A stretch of 64,000 nt of DNA from Candidatus Sulfopaludibacter sp. SbA3 (lineage in GTDB: Bacteria > Acidobacteriota > Terriglobia > Bryobacterales > Bryobacteraceae): assembly GCA_945890485.1 (NCBI GenBank), contig CAMDCN010000003.1, positions 248,001 through 312,000 on the forward strand, written 5' to 3'. The position numbers were made by a program, and so were the translations under genes. Of the stretch, positions 55,205 to 64,000 are shown one piece after another. Positions within the stretch are counted from its first letter, which is position 1. Each line of letters begins with the position of its first letter. The notes beneath the pieces were generated by a model. It was not told the origin of the DNA. It searched no databases and worked only from the letters and a program-made list of their open reading frames with translations.

Positions 55205-56668
55205 TTACACCAGGAAGTAGTCCACGTACGCCGCCGTCGCCTTCACCCCCGCTGCCTTCGCCTTCGCTCCTGGCGCCTCCCCCACATCCGACAGCACCAC
55301 CCGCTCGTCGGCCTTCTCCACTAATGCGTGAAACAGCGGCTCGGCGGGCATATCCCATCCCTTCTGCACACCATTCTCGTCCTTTCTCCCCTGCGCCTTC
55401 GCCGTCGCCCTGTCCAGCGGGATAAACGCCACCAGCCCCGGCCGGTTCATCAACTCCAAGCCACCCGCCTTCAACGTCGCGTTATGGCTTCCATGGTGGC
55501 CCACCTTGTAGAACACCGTCCGGTTCAACAAGTCATGCGCCGGCAAAGGCTGTACCCGCCCTGGCACCGTGAACTTCACATCCGCCCACGACCGCCAGTT
55601 GCCCACCTGCGCGTCCCCCACAAACAGCAACACCTCCCCCGTCTTCACAAATTCGAACGCCAGCACCAAACTTGTATTGTTCGTATCGCTGTCCAAGTCC
55701 AACGCCAACTGCCCAAACGCCTTCAGCCAGTCCTTCTCAATCTGCCGCCATGCCTGGGCCGGGTCGTCATAAGTCGCCCCCAAAAACGCCGCCACGTTCT
55801 TAAAGTACGGGCTCTGCCGCGAAATCCGGTGCTCTGGCGAAAACGGGAAAAACCTCTCGCCGTCGCCGGCCCCTCCGCACCCCGCTGCCGCCGCCAATCC
55901 GTCCATCCCCGCATCGCCGGTTGCGCCTAAATGATAGATCACCCCATCCCGCTTCATCTTCTCCGTCACCTCGCTCCCCTTCAGCAGAATCGGATCGAGC
56001 GGCGGCCCCAAAACATAGACCCGCACGCCGTCCACGCCATCCAATTCCAGCGGAGCTTGCCCCGGTTCCAGATACTGCAAATCCCCCGATTCCTTCCCGC
56101 GCAGCTTGAGATAATCCAGCGCCTCGGCCACGGTCCCGCTCCCCGTCGTGTCGTCGCTCTCGCTAAAGGCCAGTAGATCCTCTACCCCATCGAGCGATGG
56201 ACCAATCGCCGGCATGTCCAAGGCCGCCCGCAGCGTCGCCACCGCCTTCTTCTTGGCCTCTTTGATCTTCTGCACCTCCTGCTTCGTCAGGTTCTCGGTC
56301 CACCCCAGCCACACGGCCCCAAAGTCGAACTTTGAGTTGAACACCGCCCGCGCCTGATTGAACCCCGACAAATGGTCCTTGTGCTCATGCGTCGCGGCCA
56401 CCACATCCAGCCGACCCTTCCCACCCTTCGGCGCAACGGTCTTGTGAATGTGCTCCACCAACCCCGTCATAAAATTCTTGTCCCGCGCCAGCACGCCGCA
56501 GTCAATCAGCATCTGCAGCGGCTCGCGTCCCTTGCGCGGAAACGTCAGGAGAAAACAATCCCCCAAGCCATGCCGGTACATCCGCACCCGCACCCGATAC
56601 TTCGCCGGACTCCCCGGCGCCACCACCGGCGCCGCCGGAAATCCTGCCACTTTCTTCGCTGCCGGCAT
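55205..56668 (-). CDS. MBL-fold metallohydrolase (ComEC/Rec2-like)
   Basis: 487 aa, no signal. The zinc-binding H-x-H-x-D-H motif is complete at H94-H96-D98-H99 ('T-H-E-H-K-D-H'), preceded by 'M-L-I-D-C-G'. Later 'L-L-F-V-G-D-A' and 'K-V-G-H-H-G-S-H-N' give the remaining ligands, as in the extracellular ComEC domain. The 'Y-R-H-G-L-G-D-C-F-L-L' start is typical of stand-alone versions found in biological-conflict loci. Substrate (nucleic acid or small molecule) unknown. The ATG lies 5 nt after the metallopeptidase stop: a two-gene operon. Confidence 0.82.
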   Translation of the reverse strand: MPAAKKVAGFPAAPVVAPGSPAKYRVRVRMYRHGLGDCFLLTFPRKGREPLQMLIDCGVLARDKNFMTGLVEHIHKTVAPKGGKGRLDVVAATHEHKDHLSGFNQARAVFNSKFDFGAVWLGWTENLTKQEVQKIKEAKKKAVATLRAALDMPAIGPSLDGVEDLLAFSESDDTTGSGTVAEALDYLKLRGKESGDLQYLEPGQAPLELDGVDGVRVYVLGPPLDPILLKGSEVTEKMKRDGVIYHLGATGDAGMDGLAAAAGCGGAGDGERFFPFSPEHRISRQSPYFKNVAAFLGATYDDPAQAWRQIEKDWLKAFGQLALDLDSDTNNTSLVLAFEFVKTGEVLLFVGDAQVGNWRSWADVKFTVPGRVQPLPAHDLLNRTVFYKVGHHGSHNATLKAGGLELMNRPGLVAFIPLDRATAKAQGRKDENGVQKGWDMPAEPLFHALVEKADERVVLSDVGEAPGAKAKAAGVKATAAYVDYFLV

Positions 56669-56673
56669 ATCCT

Positions 56674-58599
56674 CTACGCTCCCGAGTTATGAAGAGCCGC
56701 AAACGGCTCGTTCGTCCCATCAAAGTACGTCGCAGCCAACGACCGGGAGCTATCCGCCCCCTCCCGAAACGCAATCGTCCGCAGGATCCGCTTTTGATCG
56801 TTCAGCCCCTTTCCAATCACGTAGGAAACCTTCTCCGTCTCCAAATCCAGCACAATCGTGCTCCCCGACCGGATCACATGCTCATGTCCCTCATGCACCA
56901 CCCGCTCCTTCTGCAGCAGCGTAATGAATACCTGGTTCAAGATCCGCCCGTCCTCGCCCAAACGCCGCGCCTCCCGCAGCGCCTGCACCGTAAACACTGG
57001 ATGCCCATCCCGCCGCACGCTCACGTTTGGCGGTGCTTGAAACTCCGCCAGCGCCAGCCCCGTCAGCCGCTGCAACAACTCCGCCTTGGCGACCTGCCCC
57101 TGAATCGCCTGGTGCAGCGTCGCCCGAATCTTACGGGTCTCCTGCCAGATCTGCTCCCGAGTCGACAAGTACCGCAACCGGTCCACCTCTTCCCGCAGCC
57201 GAATGCTTTTGATAAAATGCGCCAACATCCGCTCTGATTCTCCCGGCGCCCCTTCCATCGCCTCTCCCGGCCGCGCCCATCGCAAGCTGTCTTCCGATAG
57301 GGTCCGCACATCCCGCGGATAGATTCCCCGCCGCCGGAACGCCTCGATAAACGCAACCCGGTAGTGATGCTCGTCTTCTTGCATCAGGTCCATATCCGCC
57401 GTCACCAGCGCCCGCAGATACTCGCCGAACGTCAGGTCAACCGGCGGGCAGTAGTCCAGCGCGCGGATGCACATGTTCAGCACATGCCCCGCCGCCTTCG
57501 CCGCCTCCTGCGCCAACCGGTTCACCAGATCCGGATGCAGTTCGCCTTGTGCCAACACCCCCGTCCCGCCGCTCGCCAACCGCAGCAGATCCCGCGACCG
57601 ATCCTGGTAGATGGAAAGGAAGGCGTCAAACACCGCCGCCACCAGGATCGCCCCCCGCGCGTGTACTTGCGTCAAATGGTCGAGTGCCGTCGGGTCCGGC
57701 GTATGGCGCACCCAGCGGCCCGACTCGCGGTCGAAGCGGCCGATGGCATCGCGCAAAGCCCCGTGCGTCCCCCGCGCCAAGCCCACTTGCGCCGCCAACT
57801 GCGCCAGCAGGTTCTCGCTCCGCAGGTCGCCCCGCGTCCGCGCTATCTGGTGCCGCAACACCTCGGGAAAGGTGAAGTGCTGGAAGAGCGCGACGATATC
57901 AGCAAATGCCTCATGGAAGGCCAGCACATCCGGATTCGTGGCCTCCATGAAGTGTTCATGAAAGCCATCGAGCAACGCATGCGTTGTCTCGTGCGCAATC
58001 ACGTCATGCGAAAGGCAGGTGAACACCATGCCGCCGGGGAACTGTCCTGACGATCGGTCGTCCGTTGCCGGGAAGTATCCGAAGAGCAACGAGCCTTTGT
58101 TGCGGCTGTAATAGGCATTGGGCATCCGCATGGCGTGAGGATAGATCCGCAGCCGCGGAATGAACCGGCTCTCCGGCCGTTCGCCCGGAGCGATCTCCAG
58201 CCGGTCCGCCCAGAACGCCTTCCGCCCCAGCGCCCTTTCGAACCGGTCGATGGTCGTCATCGCGACTGCATAGGTCATCTGTTGATGAAATTGCGGATTG
58301 CCCTCAGAAGGCTGAAGTCCGTTCTGCGCCAAAACGTGAGGATCATTCAGATCCACGGGAGCGTAAAAGCATTGGCTCGGCGGATCATAGTCGACCACCT
58401 CGACATACTCTCCCACTGGCCCCGGCTGCAGGTCCGGCTCCCAAGGGATCTTGTATGTGATCTCGGAGACTAGGGCGGTCTCTAGTTTGGTGGCAAGGCT
58501 CGGGTCAAAGGCGAAGCCCCGCAAAAGCCGCCGTGTTGGCGAAGGCGGCTGCGAGGCCAAATGGCAATGCTTCGGTTCCAGGGCGGGCTTAGCTGGCAT
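56674..58599 (-). CDS. Gluzincin-type metallopeptidase
   Basis: 641 aa, no clear signal peptide. The active site reads H203-E-T-T-H207 with the third zinc ligand E230 in 'H-E-A-F-A-D-I', the H-E-x-x-H + E-x3-D arrangement of gluzincins (M4/M36-like). The surrounding 'C-L-S-H-D-V-I-A-H-E-T-T-H-A-L-L-D-G' is typical. The C-terminal 250 residues are helical and charged with no familiar domain. Absence of a prepro-region suggests an intracellular enzyme. Coupled with the MBL hydrolase gene 5 nt downstream. Confidence 0.8.
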   Translation of the reverse strand: MPAKPALEPKHCHLASQPPSPTRRLLRGFAFDPSLATKLETALVSEITYKIPWEPDLQPGPVGEYVEVVDYDPPSQCFYAPVDLNDPHVLAQNGLQPSEGNPQFHQQMTYAVAMTTIDRFERALGRKAFWADRLEIAPGERPESRFIPRLRIYPHAMRMPNAYYSRNKGSLLFGYFPATDDRSSGQFPGGMVFTCLSHDVIAHETTHALLDGFHEHFMEATNPDVLAFHEAFADIVALFQHFTFPEVLRHQIARTRGDLRSENLLAQLAAQVGLARGTHGALRDAIGRFDRESGRWVRHTPDPTALDHLTQVHARGAILVAAVFDAFLSIYQDRSRDLLRLASGGTGVLAQGELHPDLVNRLAQEAAKAAGHVLNMCIRALDYCPPVDLTFGEYLRALVTADMDLMQEDEHHYRVAFIEAFRRRGIYPRDVRTLSEDSLRWARPGEAMEGAPGESERMLAHFIKSIRLREEVDRLRYLSTREQIWQETRKIRATLHQAIQGQVAKAELLQRLTGLALAEFQAPPNVSVRRDGHPVFTVQALREARRLGEDGRILNQVFITLLQKERVVHEGHEHVIRSGSTIVLDLETEKVSYVIGKGLNDQKRILRTIAFREGADSSRSLAATYFDGTNEPFAALHNSGA

Positions 58600-58639
58600 A
58601 GGGCTACCGCTCTTGAGTGTATGTCAACGCAAAAACGCT

Positions 58640-60112
58640 TCAACTGTCGCGTCGTCCCCAGGAAAATTGCGCCATCAGCACTCCCGCCGCCAGTAACGTA
58701 AGGTGACCAACCACGCCAAACATCAGATTGTCCCAGGTGAAGTTATACGCCCCAAGATCCAGAAACCGCTTCGAACCCTGCGTCAGGACCGCCCACGCGG
58801 TTACTGTTAGGCTCGCAGCAATTCCCGTCAGCGCAGCCATCGAATTCGCCCGTGGGCACCAAACCGCCAACAGAAACAATCCCGCCAATCCACCCGACGC
58901 AATCGCCGAAACCGCAAACCACAGCGCTAACGCATTCCCCTGCGCCCTCGCGATCACCATCGCCGTCAACGCCGCGCCGACCCCTCCCACCGCCACCAAT
59001 GCTTTCGCCAACCGCAGCCGCTCCGCATCGGTCGACTCCGGCCGCATCGGCTTATAAAAGTCCTCCACGCCGACCGCGGAAAGAGAGTTCAAGTCGCTTG
59101 CCACCATCGTCATCGCGGATCCGCTGATCGCCGCCAGAAACAAACCGGTAAATCCCGGCGGCAAGTGGCTCGCCAGGAAGAAGGGGAAGGCCTGGTCCGG
59201 TTTGGTCACCGCCACCGGCAAGGCCTCCCCTGTCAATTGATAGAACGCCCAGGTTGCCGTGCCCACCAACATGAATAGAGCCCATACCGGCACCGCGAAT
59301 AAAGCGCCGGTCGCGACCCCCTTCAGTGCGGCCTTATCGGAAGAAGCGAGCAGATACCGCTGCACCACAGTCTGGTCCGCCGTGTAGCGCTGCAGATACC
59401 AAAAGAACCCATAGATCACCAGTACCGGGATGCTGGCCCGTTCCAAATTCCATTCCATGGTTCCCAAGCTGAACTTCCCCTGCTCGGACGCCAGGGCGAA
59501 CACGGCTCCCGGCCCGCCCGGTGGCAGCCAAAGCAGATAGCCAAGGCACAGCAAGACCCCTGCCGCCATCACGAAGCCCTGGATCACGTCGGTCCAGATG
59601 ACTGCCTCAATCCCGCCCCGCAGCGCGTAGAAGATCATCACCATTGCGACGCCGCCAATCACCAGATCGATGTTCCACCCCGTCACGCTGTTCACCGTCA
59701 GGGCCATCAGGTAGAACACAAATCCCATCTTCGAGAAGTGAGCGATGGAAAAGGCGAAGGAAGCGTACAGTCGCACGCGCCGCCCGAACCGCTGCTGGAA
59801 GTATTCATAAACGCTGACGCCGATCTTCCGCCGATAGAACGGAATAATCCAGCGCCCCACCAGCGCCAATACGATCACCACGAGGAACCCCGGCAACAGT
59901 AGCGACCAGTTGCCCGCGTAGGAAGAGCCCGGATAGGCCACAAAGGTCACGCTAGAGACGAGCGTTGCGAGCAGGGAGAACCCCATCGCCCAGGGCGGCA
60001 CGGAACGCTTCGCGACGAAGTAGTTCTCCGTCGAGGTCTGCCGCCGGGCGAAGTGGGCGCCGACTCCGGCGAGCAGGGAGAGATAGGCAAGGAGAACAAG
60101 CGCGTCTAGCAT
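58640..60112 (-). CDS. Sodium:solute symporter (SSS family)
   Basis: 490 aa with about 13 membrane helices. SSS hallmarks: 'T-S-T-E-N-Y-F-V-A-K-R-S-V-P-P-W', 'F-S-L-L-A-T-L-V-S-S-V-T-F', 'G-G-I-E-A-V-I-W-T-D-V-I-Q' and the later 'M-V-A-S-D-L-N-S-L-S'. Imports a sugar, organic acid or similar with sodium. The ATG shares one base with the TGA of the upstream dehydrogenase gene, so the two are coupled and the substrate may feed that enzyme. Confidence 0.92.
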   Translation of the reverse strand: MLDALVLLAYLSLLAGVGAHFARRQTSTENYFVAKRSVPPWAMGFSLLATLVSSVTFVAYPGSSYAGNWSLLLPGFLVVIVLALVGRWIIPFYRRKIGVSVYEYFQQRFGRRVRLYASFAFSIAHFSKMGFVFYLMALTVNSVTGWNIDLVIGGVAMVMIFYALRGGIEAVIWTDVIQGFVMAAGVLLCLGYLLWLPPGGPGAVFALASEQGKFSLGTMEWNLERASIPVLVIYGFFWYLQRYTADQTVVQRYLLASSDKAALKGVATGALFAVPVWALFMLVGTATWAFYQLTGEALPVAVTKPDQAFPFFLASHLPPGFTGLFLAAISGSAMTMVASDLNSLSAVGVEDFYKPMRPESTDAERLRLAKALVAVGGVGAALTAMVIARAQGNALALWFAVSAIASGGLAGLFLLAVWCPRANSMAALTGIAASLTVTAWAVLTQGSKRFLDLGAYNFTWDNLMFGVVGHLTLLAAGVLMAQFSWGRRDS

Positions 60113-60981
60113 CAGGAGAAATAGGCTCGCGCGATGGCGCTATTGTCCAACTCGCCATAGCCCGCCTCCTCGGCGGCGGCCAGCAGGATATCATGGGCCG
60201 CCGTCAGGGGCAGGGAGGCGCCGGCTTTCTCCGCCGCGGCCAGCATCAGCCCCACATCCTTCCTGTGTTGCGAAAGCCTCGCCTCCGGCCGGAAATCTCC
60301 ATGCAGCATCCGCTCCCCTTTCCGGTCCATGACGCGGGAATAAGCCGGCCCTTCGCGCAGAACCGCCAGCACGGTGGCCGGATCCAACTCCAGCGCCCGG
60401 CCCAGATGCAACGCCTCGGCTAGGACCGCCCGATGAAGCCCCAATGCCAGGTTCAACACCAGTTTCATCCGCGCGCCGTGTCCGGCTGGTCCCACATGGG
60501 TCACCTTGCCGGAAATCGTCTGCAGCAGCGGCATCACCTCGACGACATCCTCGCTGGCTCCGCCCACCATCAGTAGCGCCTCGCCCTGCCGGGCCTGTGC
60601 GCTGGAGCCTCCCACGGTAGCGTCGAGATATCCGCGCCCCAAGCCCGCAGCGACGGCGGCGAAACCTGCCATCTCCTCCGGGTCGCCAGTGGTGCAGTCG
60701 ACTACGATCCCGCCGGGCGCCATGGCAGCAAAAAGCCCCGGCGCCAGACTCGCGGTCACCCCGCTATGAGGAAAGCAGAGGATGGCCCGATCCGCGCCGG
60801 CGAGCGCCTCCGTCTCATTGGCTGCCCACACCGCGGGAACCGGGCTCAATCGCTCCCGCGCTGCCGCGGACGGATCGAAGAGCCGCAACCGCCAGCCATG
60901 CTCCTGCAACCGCGCCGCAATCGCTCCGCCCAATAGGCCGGTGCCCAAAATGCTGACGTCCCTTGGCTCTTGCTGCTGCAT
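60112..60981 (-). CDS. Beta-hydroxyacid dehydrogenase (HIBADH/6PGDH-like)
   Basis: 289 aa. Rossmann loop 'I-L-G-T-G-L-L-G-G-A-I-A' at residues 10-21, substrate motif 'D-A-T-V-G-G-S-S-A-Q-A-R-Q-G' and the catalytic lysine region 'G-A-R-M-K-L-V-L-N' near residue 175. Oxidises or reduces short 3-hydroxy acids with NAD(P). Usual length. It precedes the symporter with a 1-nt overlap, which suggests uptake and oxidation of one hydroxyacid or sugar acid. Confidence 0.9.
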   Translation of the reverse strand: MQQQEPRDVSILGTGLLGGAIAARLQEHGWRLRLFDPSAAARERLSPVPAVWAANETEALAGADRAILCFPHSGVTASLAPGLFAAMAPGGIVVDCTTGDPEEMAGFAAVAAGLGRGYLDATVGGSSAQARQGEALLMVGGASEDVVEVMPLLQTISGKVTHVGPAGHGARMKLVLNLALGLHRAVLAEALHLGRALELDPATVLAVLREGPAYSRVMDRKGERMLHGDFRPEARLSQHRKDVGLMLAAAEKAGASLPLTAAHDILLAAAEEAGYGELDNSAIARAYFS

Positions 60982-61324
60982 CGCAACATCGTCTCATGGC
61001 GGTGCGACAGGCGAGGGACCGCGATTGTCCTAGGCTGCACTTGCCGCTCCTGCGTCACGCAAGTTTGGAGCACATCCAACAAGCCCTTCGCCCGGATCGG
61101 ACTAGGTTCTTGCGATCACAGACTGTTGGGTCTGGTCCATTTCGGCGCAGTACTACGCGAGTCCAGTAGCACGCATCGGCAAGACTCTTCGCTTGCCGGG
61201 CTTGTACAACTGCTCGTCGCGCCGCGGGGGGCCGCGGAACATCCGGCCCAGAGGAGGGCCGCTCTCCAAGTCCTACTCTCAGATCAAAAACCTGCTCGTC
61301 CCGCCGGCCAAGCGTACCGCTTCA
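60982..61324 (+). other. 343-bp leader region with two GC-rich hairpins
   Basis: No convincing gene. CGGCAAG/CTTGCCG with an 8-nt loop forms a hairpin at 61177-61198, and CCGCGG-GGGG-CCGCGG at 61222-61237. AGGAGG at 61252-61257 has no start codon at useful distance. The hairpins lack U-tails, so they are not ordinary terminators; they lie in the likely leader of the small membrane-protein gene. Confidence 0.4.
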
Positions 61325-61573
61325 ATGGCGCAAAAGTGGCTGGCCAAGCTCCCGTCGCTCCCAGTGTGGCCCCAGCTAGTCGCAAAGATCGGACTGGCGT
61401 TGCTGCTCAATAGTCTCACCGGAATTCTCGTCACCGGGTTGTTTATGCCGACGATCCCGATCACCTACGGACTGCTTGTGGCCGGCATCGTAGTCTTTCT
61501 CTCGGCGTATACACTCTACGAGGACCGGGAAAAGATCGCCAAAACCTTGGTGATGGTGCTCGCGGCATTGTAG
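61325..61573 (+). CDS. Small two-helix membrane protein
   Basis: 82 aa from the ATG at 61325; the frame is open upstream but basic and arginine-rich, like a shadow. Two hydrophobic helices ('L-A-L-L-L-N-S-L-T-G-I-L-V-T-G-L-F' and 'Y-G-L-L-V-A-G-I-V-V-F-L-S-A-Y') are joined by a short loop, with charged ends. No family recognised. Confidence 0.55.
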   Translation: MAQKWLAKLPSLPVWPQLVAKIGLALLLNSLTGILVTGLFMPTIPITYGLLVAGIVVFLSAYTLYEDREKIAKTLVMVLAAL

Positions 61574-61677
61574 CCTTTGCCGGGCGGTTCAGGTGTGGGC
61601 CAAATCAATATTGCGCCCACGCCCCAATCGCCCGCCCGCCGCCCACCGTCGCTATACTGCCAACAGAGCAGCTTACA

Positions 61678-63201
61678 ATGCTTCTCGTCTTCCTCCGCCA
61701 CGCCCTCCCGCTCTGCCTGATTTCCCTATCCGCACTCTCTCAAGCCACCTTCCCCCTCACCGGCACCGTTACCAACGCCACAACCGGCGAACCCATCCCC
61801 CGCGCCCGCGTCGTCGTCACCCCCCTCACCAGCACCGGCGAAGCCCGGGAAATCGCCTTCACCGACCTCGCCGGAGCCTTCCGCTTCCCCACGTTACCCG
61901 CCGGCAAGTACTCACTCTTCGCTCAAAAACCCAGATTCAAAGCCAACGGTCTCTCCCCCGGCCCGCCCATCGATCTCTCCGGGCCTCTCGAAAGTCTCCC
62001 CGTTCCGCTCGTCCCCTACGGCGTCATCGCCGGCCAAGTCGCTGACGCCGGCGGCCAGCCCCTACGCTACGTCCGCGTCGACGCCTACCGCCAAGTAGTC
62101 GTCCTCGGTTATCACCAACTCACCCGCGCTGGAACCGCCGCCACCGATGATCGTGGCAACTTTCGCATCTGGGATCTGCCCGCCGGCCGTTACTTCGTTC
62201 GCGCCATGTCCCGCGCCGGAGGAACCTTCAGTCTTGCGGACGAATCAGCCCCTTCCACCGTCGGCCGGCAAGCCTTCGCTCCCGTATACGCCGGCGGCTT
62301 CGAACGTCTTGCCGAGGCCATTCCCACCGATCTCGCCGCCGGCCAGCAGGCCCGCGCGGACTTTCGCCTGCCCAACCTTCCCGCCTATCGGGTCCGCGGA
62401 ACGGTTACCGGCCTTGCTCCCGCTCTCCCCGTCCGATTTGAACTCCGCCGCTTCGATACTGAACCAACCGAACCCCGAACGTTTTTCAATCCGGCTACCG
62501 GCGTCTTTACGATGTTCGATCTCCTTCCAGGCGCCTACCAACTCCACATTCGCCAGGGCGAGCGTTCCGCGATGCTCACCGCCGAGGCGCCCGTTAAGGT
62601 AGGGCCTGGTGACGTGGCCCCGATTCTCCTGGAGGCCCTTCCGCCCACCACTCTGACACTCCGAAGCGAAGGGCCCGGAACGTTTCCCTGCACCAGCCTT
62701 CTGATCGAAGCCGACAAGCCGTTGCCGCGAGCAACCAGCTTGAATTCCGATATACCGGAGCGGGTGCCTCCAGGGGAATATCATGTCCTCGCAAGCTGCT
62801 CGGATGCCGTGGTGGAGCGAATCCGCTACGGTCGAACGGAGATCCTCGAGTCCTCGCGGCTCACCATCCCCACCGGCGCACCCCCGGCCGAACTCACCGT
62901 CACCCGCTCAACTCGAAGCGGAATCCTCCTGATCGCCCGCCAAGGGGAAACCGCCCGCTCTCCCGTCCTCCTGCTTCCGGGCCAAGCAGCCACTGGAGCC
63001 CCTCGCCTGCTCAACGACGAGGAGATCTCCGCGCGCGGCCTCAAGCTTCTGCCTGGCAAGTACACCCTCCACGCCCTCCGTGATCGTCTGGCACCGTTTC
63101 GAGACCCGGCGTTTCTCGGCCAATTCAGCTACGGTTCTTCCGTCCAAATCGAGAACGATCAGACCACCCAGGTAGTGATCGAGAAACACTCGCAGCCATG
63201 A
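61678..63201 (+). CDS. Exported carboxypeptidase-regulatory-domain protein
   Basis: 507 aa with a Sec signal ending near 'S-A-L-S-Q-A'. Successive Ig-like CarboxypepD_reg units: 'L-T-G-T-V-T-N-A-T-T-G-E-P-I-P-R-A-R-V', 'I-A-G-Q-V-A-D-A-G-G-Q-P-L', 'V-R-G-T-V-T-G', each followed by 'P-A-G-(K/R)-Y'-type turns. No barrel, so a periplasmic or surface adhesive/structural protein is likely. The TGA overlaps the next gene's ATG (ATGA), and that gene encodes a similar protein. Confidence 0.78.
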   Translation: MLLVFLRHALPLCLISLSALSQATFPLTGTVTNATTGEPIPRARVVVTPLTSTGEAREIAFTDLAGAFRFPTLPAGKYSLFAQKPRFKANGLSPGPPIDLSGPLESLPVPLVPYGVIAGQVADAGGQPLRYVRVDAYRQVVVLGYHQLTRAGTAATDDRGNFRIWDLPAGRYFVRAMSRAGGTFSLADESAPSTVGRQAFAPVYAGGFERLAEAIPTDLAAGQQARADFRLPNLPAYRVRGTVTGLAPALPVRFELRRFDTEPTEPRTFFNPATGVFTMFDLLPGAYQLHIRQGERSAMLTAEAPVKVGPGDVAPILLEALPPTTLTLRSEGPGTFPCTSLLIEADKPLPRATSLNSDIPERVPPGEYHVLASCSDAVVERIRYGRTEILESSRLTIPTGAPPAELTVTRSTRSGILLIARQGETARSPVLLLPGQAATGAPRLLNDEEISARGLKLLPGKYTLHALRDRLAPFRDPAFLGQFSYGSSVQIENDQTTQVVIEKHSQP

Positions 63202-64000
63202 AAGCGCTCCGTCTCCTGTTGCTGTTCGCGACACCTTGCCTCTTCGGGCAAGAGTCAATCGCGGTCACCGGCATCGTGCGCCACGCACTCACCCGTGATC
63301 CTCTTCCTAACATCCTGGTGACCCTGAACCGCACCGACGCGCCCTACCCCGAGTCAGCCGCCACCACCGTTCCCGGTGGCCGGTTCGAATTCCGCGTGCC
63401 CCCAGGCGCCTATCGGTTAATGGCCGAGTCCCCCATCTTCGGCGGGCAGTACTATGGCGCACCTTCCTTCCAGTCCGGTCCCGCCGTCAGCCTCGTCCTC
63501 GAACCGGGCGCCAGACCTTCCCCGCTCGACTTCCGGCTCACTCCCCCGGCCGCCATCGAAGGCGCCGTTACTGATGCCTTTGGTGAGCCTGTTCATGCGG
63601 CTCACCTGCAACTCTTTCAAACGTACATCCTTGATGGCCGCCAGCGAGTCATTCCAAGAGGTTCCGCCATTACGAACGATCTAGGCGAATATCGCCTTCC
63701 TGGCTTGGGACCTGGGGAGTATTATCTCGTCGCCACAGGGACACCCTGGCACACCGGCGATGAATTCACACTGCGCGGCGGGTCTCACTTCGTTCCGCGG
63801 TTCTATCCCAACGCACGCACAGCGGAGAGCGCCGCGCCCCTCTTCCTCCGCATTGGCGAAGAAGTCCGTGCCGACTTTCGGCTCGACGAATCGACAAGCC
63901 CCGCTGTCGCGATCCAACTCGTAGATCCACCCACGGGCATCGCACTGCGGCTCTCCATCCACGCCCGGGGCGTCGGCGGCCGCAATCGGCTGCAGCACTC
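63198..64000 (+). CDS. Exported carboxypeptidase-regulatory-domain protein (cut by window edge)
   Basis: At least 267 codons, open to the window end. The ATG at 63198-63200 overlaps the previous TGA by 4 nt. The signal 'M-K-A-L-R-L-L-L-L-F-A-T-P-C-L-F-G-Q' is followed by 'V-T-G-I-V-R-H-A-L-T-R-D-P-L-P-N-I-L-V-T' and 'I-E-G-A-V-T-D-A-F-G-E-P-V', the same Ig-like units as the upstream protein. Paralogous tandem arrangement. Confidence 0.78.
   Translation, partial: MKALRLLLLFATPCLFGQESIAVTGIVRHALTRDPLPNILVTLNRTDAPYPESAATTVPGGRFEFRVPPGAYRLMAESPIFGGQYYGAPSFQSGPAVSLVLEPGARPSPLDFRLTPPAAIEGAVTDAFGEPVHAAHLQLFQTYILDGRQRVIPRGSAITNDLGEYRLPGLGPGEYYLVATGTPWHTGDEFTLRGGSHFVPRFYPNARTAESAAPLFLRIGEEVRADFRLDESTSPAVAIQLVDPPTGIALRLSIHARGVGGRNRLQH

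Noticed and set aside
61177-61198. Hairpin as a Rho-independent terminator
   Set aside because: No T-run follows the stem, and it lies upstream of a same-strand gene rather than after one.

Overview
The window is GC-rich and densely coded. It reads as chromosomal DNA of an Acidobacteriota member, most likely the Bryobacterales/Solibacter group. This rests on family content: three very large Oar-like TonB-dependent receptors with an N-terminal carboxypeptidase-regulatory domain, a DUF1549/DUF1553 + DUF1501 pair, a TPR/FG-GAP (CRTAC1-like) exported protein, an arylsulfatase, Tat-exported small enzymes and the 'RRNGAKSKGP' family. I saw no rRNA, tRNA, CRISPR array or intact transposon.

Layout. 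0-9.2 kb: a thioredoxin-like membrane protein, a PPi-type phosphofructokinase followed by a methyltransferase, the DUF1549/1553-DUF1501 pair, an orphan secreted protein flanked by two imperfect copies of one 47-bp junction, and a TPR/FG-GAP protein. 9.2-13.6 kb: siroheme nitrite/sulfite reductase, a DUF4332 protein, a Clp-like AAA ATPase and a short-chain dehydrogenase. 13.6-19.4 kb: a tightly overlapping tetrapyrrole operon (ccsA/hemX-like, hemA, hemC, fused SUMT-hemD) running directly into a YCII protein and an ECF42-type sigma factor. 19.4-26.8 kb: an O-methyltransferase, a DUF4197 protein, a MoxR ATPase with a 610-aa partner, and two FtsX/MacB-type permeases. 26.9-31.7 kb: a prepilin, a Gly/Met/Pro-rich exported protein and an Oar-like receptor closed by a strong terminator.

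31.7-36 kb holds the two most interesting units. The first is a self-contained sigma-54 switch: an FHA-domain enhancer-binding regulator diverges from two tandem small secreted paralogues, and the shared intergenic region has a sigma-54 promoter match with a palindrome about 90 bp upstream of the predicted start. The second is a two-gene operon of a bestrophin channel and an LCIB-like (theta-type) carbonic anhydrase. This is the pairing used in the algal CO2-concentrating mechanism, here in a presumably heterotrophic bacterium.

36-48.3 kb is mixed. It holds an arylsulfatase, a recombination graveyard (truncated M23 peptidase, RHS-repeat fragment, broken second copy of the sigma-54 regulator), a second Oar-like receptor, several orphan genes, a sugar isomerase and a tandem exported/cytosolic RidA pair. 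48.4-64 kb carries a third Oar-like receptor, a PhoD-like phosphatase, a beta-propeller glycosidase-like protein, a gluzincin metallopeptidase + MBL-fold hydrolase operon, a sodium:solute symporter with a beta-hydroxyacid dehydrogenase, a small membrane protein, and two overlapping carboxypeptidase-regulatory-domain genes, the last cut by the window edge.

Functional links: SUMT-HemD supplies the precursor of the siroheme needed by the reductase at 9.3 kb. The receptors, sulfatase, phosphatase and propeller protein suggest a polymer-scavenging lifestyle. The regulator, channel and carbonic anhydrase are neighbours, but only the regulator's link to the small secreted proteins has visible promoter support.
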